From: Planctomycetota bacterium
Lineage (GTDB): Bacteria; Planctomycetota; Phycisphaerae; Phycisphaerales; Phycisphaeraceae
Direction of reading: 5' to 3'
NCBI GenBank assembly: GCA_026386955.1
Contig: JAPLMQ010000281.1
Location: forward strand, 1 to 64,000
Length of the DNA stretch: 64,000 nt
A model generated the notes under the pieces. That model worked only from the letters and a program-made list of their open reading frames with translations, was not told where the DNA came from and did no database searches. The stretch's first letter is position 1, and each line of letters opens with the position of its first letter. This document shows, in pieces, positions 17,110 through 24,298 of the stretch. The translations under genes and the position numbers were made by a program.

Positions 17110-19050
17110 TCACTTCGGCAACTTCAAGCTCATCACCGCCGGGCCGCACGAGAAGTAGAACCGCCCGTCGTTGATCACCGCCCCGCGGTGGAACATCGAC
17201 CCGCCCGAGTGGTTCTTCAGCTCGTCCTTGGGCGTGTGCCAGATCGACTCGACCTTCCCCGTCTCGGGCTGCCAGCGGAACAAGTCGGTGTAGGTGATCC
17301 CGTAGAAACACCCGTCCGGCCCGAGCGTCATCGACTCCTCGCGACAGGCGTCGATCTTCGACTCGATCACGTACTCCATCTTCCTCGTCTCCGGGTCGAA
17401 GCAGAAGAAGTTGAACACCGCCTTGCGCGACGTGCCATACAACTTCCCGTTGTGCTGCAGCAGGGTCATGATGCCGGTCTGCCCCTTGATGGGCACGAGC
17501 GACCACATCAGCTTCTGCTTCCGCGCGTCCCACGCGAAGAGGTGGCATTCCTTGGTCGACGCGTCCATCCCGCTCCCGCGGCAGATGTCGGTCCCGCCGT
17601 AGATCACGTCGCCCGAGGCGTCGGAGATGAGCGACTGGATGCTCTGGTCGGGGACGACCAGCGGGTTGTTGTGCATCTTGCGCGTCTTGGTGTCGAAGCA
17701 CATCAATCCGCCATGCCGTCGGCCGTACTCCGCGTGGCTGCCGACCCAGACGCGCCCCTTGGCGTCGACCGTCAGCGCCCGCGGGCGGCAGTGCCCCTCG
17801 CCCAGGTCGCCCAGCAGCTTGGGGTTCGTCTCCCACTTCATCGCGCCCGGCTTGTCCTTGTTCCACGGCTTGGCGGGGTCGTACTCCATCAGCTTTCCGG
17901 TGGAGTAGGTCGCGTAGTAGAGCTTGCCCTTGCAGTGGCCGAAGGAGTAGGCCTCGCCGTTGTCGGGCCCCCCGCGGCCGAGGTTCTCGAGCTTCTTCGT
18001 CGAGGGCGTGTAGCGCAGGATGTAGAGCGGCATGATCGTGCTGGCGTAGACGTTCTTGTTGGGCCCCTCCGCGAGGTGGAAGATCGCGGCCCCATTGGTC
18101 TCGTACTTGAACGGGATCACCTTCGCGCCCTTGCCCTCGCCGAGCTGGATCGCGTCGGGGTCGAGGTAGCGGATGGCCCGCCCGTCGGGGAGCCGGGACA
18201 GGGCGAAGGCCGACCAGCGCGACGCCGGCTCGCGGTTGACCGCGCTCTCGTCCTCGATGGGGAAGGCCTCGCCGTGCTCGAGGCGGTAGAAGTTCCCGTG
18301 CACCGTGCGGACGTAGAGCTTCCCGTCGCGCCCGCGCCCCATCCCGTGGAAATCAGGCCCGACCTCCGACTTGGGCAGGAGGACCTTGCTCTTCCCGCTG
18401 GCGATGTGGTACGCGACGATTTGGGCCTTTTCGCAGCCGATGGAGCAGTAGACATACCCATCGGGCAGCGCGGCGACGACGCGGACATACTTGTCGATGT
18501 GGGCGAAGCTGGCGATCTCCTCGACCTGGCGGGTCGCGTCGTCGTAGCGGTACATCATGGCCGTGGGCGAGCCGCCGAGATAGAACTTCCCGTCGGCCGC
18601 GCGGTCGATGGTCCAGAGCCATTGCTTGAGCTTGGCGACGACGACGACCTCGCCCTTGCGCGGGTCGATGCGGTAGAGGCAGCCGTCGGTCCCGGTGACA
18701 AGGACCTCGCCATTGAGCGTGAAGGCCATGCCCCACGGGCCCACGCCGCCCTGCCCGAGGTTGAACTGCCTGCAGCGCCCGGTCTGCACGTGGACCTGCA
18801 CGACCAGCCCGGGGAAGGTGGTGATGCCGACGTAGACGTAGTCCTTCCCGGTCGCGGCGTCGCGCCAGGGCTTGACGCAGAGCGTCGAGCCCTTGTGGAC
18901 GGCGATGCCGTGGTCGCGCAGGTCGGTCGCCTGCACCGCGGCCTTCCAGGGGGATTCATCGGAGACGACGGCGGGTGCGGCGGCGGCGGGTTTCGCAGTT
19001 GCGGGTTTCACGGAGGCGGACTTGCGCGAGACGGAACGGGAGGAAGGCAT
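17110..19050 (-). CDS. Beta-propeller protein (SMP-30/NHL/PQQ-like)
   Basis: A 646-residue protein made almost wholly of repeating beta-propeller blades, recognisable as turns such as GTDGCLYRIDPRKGEV, DGKFYLGGSPTAMMYRYD, CKGKLYYATYSTGKLMEYD and DGCFYGITYTDLFRWQPETG. Probably two propellers or one of many blades. The first 35 residues are Ser/Lys/Ala-rich and do not look like a signal peptide. An AGGAA ribosome site lies before the ATG. It follows the nitrilase gene by 48 bases on the same strand, so the two are probably co-transcribed. The family includes lactonases, scaffolds and sugar-binding proteins; I see no catalytic set that decides between them. Confidence 0.75.
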   Translation of the reverse strand: MPSSRSVSRKSASVKPATAKPAAAAPAVVSDESPWKAAVQATDLRDHGIAVHKGSTLCVKPWRDAATGKDYVYVGITTFPGLVVQVHVQTGRCRQFNLGQGGVGPWGMAFTLNGEVLVTGTDGCLYRIDPRKGEVVVVAKLKQWLWTIDRAADGKFYLGGSPTAMMYRYDDATRQVEEIASFAHIDKYVRVVAALPDGYVYCSIGCEKAQIVAYHIASGKSKVLLPKSEVGPDFHGMGRGRDGKLYVRTVHGNFYRLEHGEAFPIEDESAVNREPASRWSAFALSRLPDGRAIRYLDPDAIQLGEGKGAKVIPFKYETNGAAIFHLAEGPNKNVYASTIMPLYILRYTPSTKKLENLGRGGPDNGEAYSFGHCKGKLYYATYSTGKLMEYDPAKPWNKDKPGAMKWETNPKLLGDLGEGHCRPRALTVDAKGRVWVGSHAEYGRRHGGLMCFDTKTRKMHNNPLVVPDQSIQSLISDASGDVIYGGTDICRGSGMDASTKECHLFAWDARKQKLMWSLVPIKGQTGIMTLLQHNGKLYGTSRKAVFNFFCFDPETRKMEYVIESKIDACREESMTLGPDGCFYGITYTDLFRWQPETGKVESIWHTPKDELKNHSGGSMFHRGAVINDGRFYFSCGPAVMSLKLPK

Positions 19051-19098
19051 GTGGAGTTCCTGGATTGAGGACGAGAGATCAACGGACTTCGTGGACGA

Positions 19099-20091
19099 TC
19101 AAGAATGCGGGGCGGACTTCGTGAGCAAGGGTCGATACGTCGTCGGCCTCCGCAGCGACCGGCGGATCGCCTCGCGGTCGGGCGCATCGGGCTTGTCGCC
19201 GGGCCATGAGCGCTTCCCTCCCACGCTCACCTTCGCCACCGCGAAGCCGGCCTTCTTCCCGCGGATGCAGGCCTCCACCTTCCCGCTCCGGCTGATCACG
19301 CTCGACTCCCGCGGCTCCCAATCGCTCTCGGGCGCGAAGCAAGCGTAGACAATGGCGCAATGGTGGTCGCTCGCCCGCACCCGCAGCCGCTGCTGCCCCA
19401 TGTCGGGATTCTCGTCGGGCAGCGTGTAGCCGCCCGAGGGGTGCAGCACGATCTCCGCGCCGGCCTCGGCCAGGCAGGCGTGGTGCTCGGGGAACTGCAC
19501 GTCGTAGCAGATCGAGAAGCCGATCCGCCCCAGCCGGGTGTCGGCGACGGGATACGTCTTCCCCGGCTCGGCGTAGTCGATCTCGCCCTGGGGCATGTGG
19601 ACCTTGTCGTAGCTCAGCGCCAAGTGCCCGCGGTCGTCGGCCAGCAATCCGGTGTTGAAGATCTTGCCGCGTCGCACGGTGAAGCTGGATGCGCCAAGGA
19701 ACATCCCCGTCCGCTTCGCGCTTGCGCAGAGCCAGTCGGTGAAGAGCTTGCCCGACCAGGTGTAGAGCTCGACGGCGTCGGCGATCGCGCTCTTGTTGCG
19801 GGCGATGCCCGGCAGCGGGTCGGCGATCACCGCGGGCGTGAGGCAAAACTCGGGGAAGAGCAGCAGGTCGATCCCGCGCGTCGCCGCGGCGTCGACCTGC
19901 TCGGTGAGGTAGTTCAAATACTCCATCCCGTAGGCGCGGGCATACTCGGCGTCGTACGTCGCGGCCCCCAGGTTGTATTTCCGGAAGTGCTCCTGCACGC
20001 GCTCCGGGTCGGCCTTGCGCTGGCGGAAGGCGCGGGTCTTGGAGCTCCAGATCTGGGCCGCGGCGAGGGTGACGGTGTGGGGTTGGTTCAT
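19099..20091 (-). CDS. Carbon-nitrogen hydrolase (nitrilase superfamily)
   Basis: A 330-residue nitrilase-superfamily amidase with the complete Glu-Lys-Cys triad: Glu81 in LLLFPEFCLT, Lys163 in SYDKVHMPQGE and Cys195 in GFSICYDVQFPE. These enzymes hydrolyse amides, carbamoyl groups or nitriles in the cytoplasm. An AGGA site lies just before the ATG. First of a two-gene minus-strand unit with the beta-propeller gene, and divergent from the PhyH gene at 20466, with element A between. Its place in the island suggests removal of an N-acyl or carbamoyl group from an amino sugar, but this is inference. Confidence 0.9.
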   Translation of the reverse strand: MNQPHTVTLAAAQIWSSKTRAFRQRKADPERVQEHFRKYNLGAATYDAEYARAYGMEYLNYLTEQVDAAATRGIDLLLFPEFCLTPAVIADPLPGIARNKSAIADAVELYTWSGKLFTDWLCASAKRTGMFLGASSFTVRRGKIFNTGLLADDRGHLALSYDKVHMPQGEIDYAEPGKTYPVADTRLGRIGFSICYDVQFPEHHACLAEAGAEIVLHPSGGYTLPDENPDMGQQRLRVRASDHHCAIVYACFAPESDWEPRESSVISRSGKVEACIRGKKAGFAVAKVSVGGKRSWPGDKPDAPDREAIRRSLRRPTTYRPLLTKSAPHS

Positions 20092-20200
20092 ATGGAGTCC
20101 TGACGATTGACGGTGGAGCGGGCGCTGCCCACGACAACACGGCGATCGCGATGCGCCTCAATATCGAGAGTTCTGTTGCAACGCCTTCCCGACCAAAGGC

Positions 20201-20363
20201 GTGCCACATCGCAGCCGAAGGCTGCTATGTGCGGATGACCAAGCGGGCCTGGGTTCGCGGAAGACTTCTTCTTGGTCTGTCGGCGCACGTGAAGTTGGGT
20301 GTTCCGCCGACCCTGCGCCTTGGGTTGACTGGCACACAGCAGCCTACGGCTGCGGTGTGGCAC
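20201..20363. repeat. Paired-hairpin element A (163 bp)
   Basis: Left arm GTGCCACATCGCAGCC, loop GAA, return GGCTGC; right arm is the inverted equivalent, ending GGTGTGGCAC. Both arms fold on the same GCAGCC/GGCTGC stem. The interior (about 95 bp) has a GGGTTGACTGGCACA motif just before the right arm. Element B at 52633-52796 has the same design, nearly the same length and the same subterminal motif, with a diverged middle. Lies between the divergent nitrilase and PhyH genes. Confidence 0.85.
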
Positions 20364-20413
20364 GATCCACGGTCGTTCGAGCGGCCCTGTGCGTTCGGCC
20401 CGCCGCGGCCCGG

Positions 20414-20432
20414 TACAATTGTTCGTTGCAAC
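20414..20432 (+). promoter_or_regulatory. Possible -10 box and GTTGCAAC palindrome before PhyH gene
   Basis: TACAAT at 20414-20419 resembles a -10 hexamer and would place the start of transcription near 20426, about 40 bases before the PhyH start codon. The perfect palindrome GTTGCAAC at 20425-20432 would overlap that point, and the same octamer is at 20175-20182 on the nitrilase side of element A. No good -35 is seen, so this is tentative. Confidence 0.3.
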
Positions 20433-20465
20433 ATCGTCCCCCCGCCGCGCCCGAAGGACCTCGCC

Positions 20466-21281
20466 ATGACCACCCTCGCCTCGCCCGACGTCTTGACCCA
20501 GCTCCGCCTCCGCCAGCTCGACGACGACGGCTACTTCACCACGCCCGTGATCTTCGACGAGGCCAGCGTCAACGGCGTGCGCGGCGAGTTCCTCCGCATG
20601 TGGCAGGAGCAGATCGCCCGCGCCGACGCCTCGGGCAACAAGGACGAGGCCCGCTACGCCCGCCAGCGCCTCTTCCTCTCCCAGCTCGACCACGCCAGCC
20701 CCATCTGCGACGCCTTCTGCCGCCACCCGGCGATCCTCGAGGTCCTCGGCCAAATCCTCGGGCCCGACGTCGACATCACCTGGAACCAGGCGATCATGAA
20801 GGCCCCGCAGGCCAAGGAGACGACCCAGCCCGGCACCGCCCTCGACAACACCTTCGCCTGGCACCAGGACATGCAGTACGCCGTCGCGGGCGACTACGCC
20901 AAGGACACCAACCCCGAGATCTTCCTCGCGCCGAACACCGGGCTGACCCTCTGGATCGCCATCAGCAGGACGACCGTCGACAACGGCACGCTCTGGGTCC
21001 TCCCCGGGCGGCACAAGGAAGGCCTGCTCAAGCACACGCGCCAGGGCGACCCGGTCAAGGGCGAGTGGGCCGGCGAGTACGACACCTCCTACCGCGTCCC
21101 CGCGGTGCTCCGCCCCGGGCAGATGATCGCCTTCCGCAAGTACCTCCCGCACGGGAGCGGGCAGAACGTCTCGAACGAGAACCGCTTGGCGTACCAGATC
21201 GGCTACAGCGTGCCGGGCTTGAAGACCGCGCCCTCGCGCGACGTCTCGCCCGTCCTCCGCGGCGGGAAGCCGGTGCGGTGA
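20466..21281 (+). CDS. PhyH-family Fe(II)/2-oxoglutarate dioxygenase
   Basis: A 271-residue PhyH protein. Iron ligands are visible: His133 and Asp135 in AWHQDMQYA, and distal His229 in YLPHGSGQN, followed by ENRLAYQIGY, whose Arg would hold 2-oxoglutarate. NGTLWVLPGRH is the usual family block. The start at 20466 is well supported by AAGGA seven bases upstream; the frame is open further upstream but runs into element A. Third PhyH protein of the island and not a close copy of the other two. It stands alone between divergent and convergent minus-strand genes, so it has its own promoter. Confidence 0.9.
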   Translation: MTTLASPDVLTQLRLRQLDDDGYFTTPVIFDEASVNGVRGEFLRMWQEQIARADASGNKDEARYARQRLFLSQLDHASPICDAFCRHPAILEVLGQILGPDVDITWNQAIMKAPQAKETTQPGTALDNTFAWHQDMQYAVAGDYAKDTNPEIFLAPNTGLTLWIAISRTTVDNGTLWVLPGRHKEGLLKHTRQGDPVKGEWAGEYDTSYRVPAVLRPGQMIAFRKYLPHGSGQNVSNENRLAYQIGYSVPGLKTAPSRDVSPVLRGGKPVR

Positions 21282-21306
21282 GCCCACGAGACTCGCGGCC
21301 GCCTCC

Positions 21307-21383
21307 CTGCCCCTCTCCCTCCGAGACCCCCGGAAAAGGGTGGCATGGCTGTACCCAGCCATGACGGATGAGGGCGTGGTCAA
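21307..21383. repeat. Single hairpin arm G (CCCTCTCCC / GTACYC loop)
   Basis: Begins with a CTGCCCCTCTCCCTCCG purine/pyrimidine-asymmetric run, then GGTGGCATGGCTG-TACC-CAGCCATG (8-bp perfect stem) and GATGAGGGCGTGGTCAAC. The same order of blocks forms each arm of element F at 29239-29429. No inverted partner is seen, but element E begins 46 bp further on. It resembles the widespread 'GGGTGAGGG/CCCTCTCCC' intergenic repeats. Confidence 0.75.
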
Positions 21384-21428
21384 CCAGCAACGCTGCAATA
21401 ACAAGGCCGAATGCCCGCGAGACAGAGA

Positions 21429-21571
21429 TGGGTGCCACGGGCGGCTTGTCCGCCCGTGGTGAGACGCACAGCGATGCGGGGCCCGGGAAAAAGGACTTCT
21501 CGATCCCGGCCGCGAGACCATACGCCCCACGGCCAACCCTCCACGGGCGGGCAAGCCGCCCGTGGCACCCA
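21429..21571. repeat. Paired-hairpin element E (143 bp)
   Basis: The terminal 31 bp at the two ends are inverted copies with one mismatch. Each starts TGGGTGCCAC and folds on the stem CCACGGGCGG/CCGCCCGTGG with a CTTGT or GCAAG loop. Interior of about 80 bp has no reading frame of note. Lies between the convergent PhyH and SGNH genes. Confidence 0.9.
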
Positions 21572-21595
21572 TCGCTTGAAACAACATGGCCACGC

Positions 21596-22237
21596 TCACC
21601 ATCCCACGCTCCCCAGCCACGCGTGCGCGAGCACGACATGCCCCGCCTGCGTCGGATGCACGGCGTCCTCCGCCAGGCTCACCGGCGTGCGATGCCTCAT
21701 CTGCAGGTCGAAGACCTTCTGCAGCGGGACATGCCGGGCCTTGAACCGCTTCGCCATCGCGGCGACCGTCGCACGATAACGCGGCAGGGCCTTGAGCATC
21801 CGCTGGTGGTCTTCCTTGATCCCGCGCCCACGGGTGATCATGAACGGGTCCATCAGCACCAGCCTGGCCTTGGTCTTGGCCCGCAGGCGCTCGAGCAGGT
21901 CGCCATAAATCTCCCGGTAGACGCCGGGCGAGACGTGCCCCTCGCGCTGGATCAGCCAGCCCCAGGCGTCGTTCACGCCGATGAGCAGCGTCACCCAGTC
22001 GGGCTTGGGCGCGATCACCTCCGCCTCCCACCGTGCGGCCAGCATGCGGATCGTGTCGCCCCCCACGCCGGCGTTGAGGATCTCCAAACGGTGCGCCGGA
22101 TGACGGGCCGCGATGAGGTCAGCCGCCACGCGGACGTAGCCGTTCCCCAGCGGGGCCTGCGCGCCGCGACGCCCGCAGTCGGTGATGGAATCACCGGCGA
22201 AGACGAGGCGCTGACTTGGCTTCACGACAAATGGCAT
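21596..22237 (-). CDS. SGNH/GDSL hydrolase
   Basis: A 213-residue SGNH-fold esterase with all four blocks: GDSI (Ser17) in LVFAGDSITDCG, the block II Gly in NAGVGGDT, Asn89 in IGVND, and Asp191/His194 in DAVHP. Family members remove acetyl or other acyl esters from sugars. No signal peptide. AAGGA lies about ten bases before the ATG. Last gene of the minus-strand series, 41 bases after the heparinase-like gene, fitting a deacetylation step on the same substrate. Confidence 0.9.
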   Translation of the reverse strand: MPFVVKPSQRLVFAGDSITDCGRRGAQAPLGNGYVRVAADLIAARHPAHRLEILNAGVGGDTIRMLAARWEAEVIAPKPDWVTLLIGVNDAWGWLIQREGHVSPGVYREIYGDLLERLRAKTKARLVLMDPFMITRGRGIKEDHQRMLKALPRYRATVAAMAKRFKARHVPLQKVFDLQMRHRTPVSLAEDAVHPTQAGHVVLAHAWLGSVGW

Positions 22238-22278
22238 GGCCGCTGCGTTCCTTCAATCCATGACGACCCCGCACGGGA

Positions 22279-24237
22279 TCACTTCGACCGGACATCCACC
22301 TTCGCCTTCGCAAGGTCGAGCTTCACCACGCTCGTCTTCCGCCCATCAACGACGCGCACGGCGAACGTCTTGTCGCGCAGCGGGTCGCCCTCGAGCGTGA
22401 ACTGCACGGGCTTGAGCTTGCCCTTCCCAAAATGCATCGCCGTCACGAAGACCAGCCGCTTCTTCCGCCAGAGGTTCTCGATGTAGGCGAAGCGGTTGTT
22501 CCGCTCGACGATGGCCGCGGGCGTCTCGTAGAACGTCCGCCGGTCCTCCATGCCGACGATGAGGTTGTCCTCCTCCGAGGGTGAGAGCGGGGAGATCAGC
22601 AGCGAGGCCGGGCCGTTGACGATGCGGATGTCGTGCCGCTCGATCGCGGCCTTCTTCAAGTAGTGGAACTGCACGCGCGTGCGGATCGGCTTGCTCGCGA
22701 CGATCTCGTCCACCACCAGCACCACATCGGGCCGGAGGTAGACCGCCAGTCGGCGGACCTTGCTCGCCATCGGGCGGTAATAGACGCTGGAGTCGATCAG
22801 CACCGCGTCGTGCGACTCGTCGCTCGAGACCACCTTGATCTTCGGCGGCTGGCGCAGCACGCACTGTGGATAGTGCCCCTCGACCACGGGGATGTTGTGC
22901 CCAATGGCGCTGACGCTGTCCAAGTCCCAACGCTTGTAGCGCTTCAGCTCCTCGTCGAAGAGCCCGGGGCGCGAGGGTCGCGGGGCCTTGGGGTCCTTGG
23001 GCGCCTCGCGCGGGTAGCCCCAGTGCTCGTTCTCCGCGAGCAGCTCGTGCCCGGCGACGTGGATCACCATCCCGCCCGAATCCATCTGGCAATGGTGGTT
23101 GTAGTCGGGCATGTCGCCCGCCTTGAAGCCCACGAAGTTGTCCTCCTTCCCGAAGCCGGTGCGGGCGACGACGACGCCCACGCCGGGGAAGTGCTTCGTG
23201 CGCGGCAGGCCGCGCGGCAGCGCCGAGGAGAGATGCGGGTCGAGGTAGTAGATCTGGTTCATGCCCTCCAGCCCCTCGTGGTGGGTCAGCCACTGGTAGC
23301 TGGAGTTCTGGTAGACGCGGGCGAGCATCGAGAGCGTCGACGACCTGCCCGCCCCCTTGGTGCAGTCGCTCCAGTTCCAGACCTGCCCGGGCCGGGTGTA
23401 CATGTAGAGCCGGAAGTCGCCGGTCTTCTCGAGGAAGCGCTGCTTGAAGAGGTCGACCTTGCCGTGCGTGAAGGCGCGGAGGATCCAGGCGTACTCCACG
23501 GCGTAGCTCAGGCCGTATTCCCAATAGCCCGGCCCCTCGTTCCAGCCGCCCTGGTCGTCGCCCGTCGCGAGCGCGACCAGCACGCCCTCGATGCCGTACT
23601 CCATGATCTCGCGGTACTCGGGGATCTGTTCGTGCCAGACCATCGCGCCCAGGCCGAACATCCCGCAGAGGATGATGCGCCAGTTGGCGTTCGAGTGCAT
23701 CCAGGCGTAGCGCTTGGTGCGCATCGCCTCGAGGCCCGGGAAGATGCAGCGGTCGATGGCGAGGGTGTCGATGCGGCGCTTGGTGGCGTCGTCGAGCAGG
23801 CCGTCGAAGGAGCAGCGCATCATCGCCAGCACGTGGACGACCGTCGCGGTGCGCAGGTCGAGGTCCATCACCCCCATGCAGGTGGAGTAGGTGAAGTGCG
23901 GCCGCTGGCAGAGCTCGATCTCCTTGAGGGCCTGCAGCGCCCAGTCGAGGGCCCGCTCCTCGCCGGTGAAGAGGAAGTACCGCGACGCGCGGGCCATGTT
24001 GCTGGTGGTCGGGCCGTGGTACTGGTCCCAGTCGAGCTTGAGGTCGACGGGCTTGAGCGTCAGGGCGACCTCGGCGTCGAGCTCCTTCTTGTGCCGCTTG
24101 GCCTTGAGGCGCAGCTCCTCGACGCCGATGGGGTCGCGGAAGACGTTGGGCACGTTCGCGGGATCGAGCCTCCAGCGGTCGAAGTCGGTGAAGAACCGGC
24201 GGTTCGCGGCTGAGAACTGGGAACGATTGACAGCCAT
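22279..24237 (-). CDS. Heparinase II/III-like protein
   Basis: About 652 residues, with an alpha-toroid N-terminal part (for example YSTCMGVMDLDLRTATVVH, NANWRIILCGMFGLGAMV, EGPGYWEYGLSYAVEYAW) and a beta-sandwich C-terminal part starting near FPGVGVVVARTGF, with the DYNHHCQMDSGG block containing His residues expected at the lyase site. The toroid Tyr and His residues (GPGYWEYGLSY) fit the uronate-lyase plan. No signal peptide. I chose the ATG at 24237 (MAVNRSQF), which has GGAG eight bases upstream. Transcribed with the neighbouring heparinase-like gene (61 bases upstream) and the SGNH gene downstream. Substrate unknown. Confidence 0.8.
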   Translation of the reverse strand: MAVNRSQFSAANRRFFTDFDRWRLDPANVPNVFRDPIGVEELRLKAKRHKKELDAEVALTLKPVDLKLDWDQYHGPTTSNMARASRYFLFTGEERALDWALQALKEIELCQRPHFTYSTCMGVMDLDLRTATVVHVLAMMRCSFDGLLDDATKRRIDTLAIDRCIFPGLEAMRTKRYAWMHSNANWRIILCGMFGLGAMVWHEQIPEYREIMEYGIEGVLVALATGDDQGGWNEGPGYWEYGLSYAVEYAWILRAFTHGKVDLFKQRFLEKTGDFRLYMYTRPGQVWNWSDCTKGAGRSSTLSMLARVYQNSSYQWLTHHEGLEGMNQIYYLDPHLSSALPRGLPRTKHFPGVGVVVARTGFGKEDNFVGFKAGDMPDYNHHCQMDSGGMVIHVAGHELLAENEHWGYPREAPKDPKAPRPSRPGLFDEELKRYKRWDLDSVSAIGHNIPVVEGHYPQCVLRQPPKIKVVSSDESHDAVLIDSSVYYRPMASKVRRLAVYLRPDVVLVVDEIVASKPIRTRVQFHYLKKAAIERHDIRIVNGPASLLISPLSPSEEDNLIVGMEDRRTFYETPAAIVERNNRFAYIENLWRKKRLVFVTAMHFGKGKLKPVQFTLEGDPLRDKTFAVRVVDGRKTSVVKLDLAKAKVDVRSK

Positions 24238-24298
24238 CGGCGAGAACTCCGGATGAAACAACACGGGCGTCGCATCGACAGGCGCACGCCCGACAAGG

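Noticed and set aside
20201-20473. Short frames through elements A, B, E and F giving sequences such as HIAAEGCYV or ATGGLSARG
   Set aside because: They are translations of hairpin repeats; likely the source of spurious hypothetical proteins in databases.
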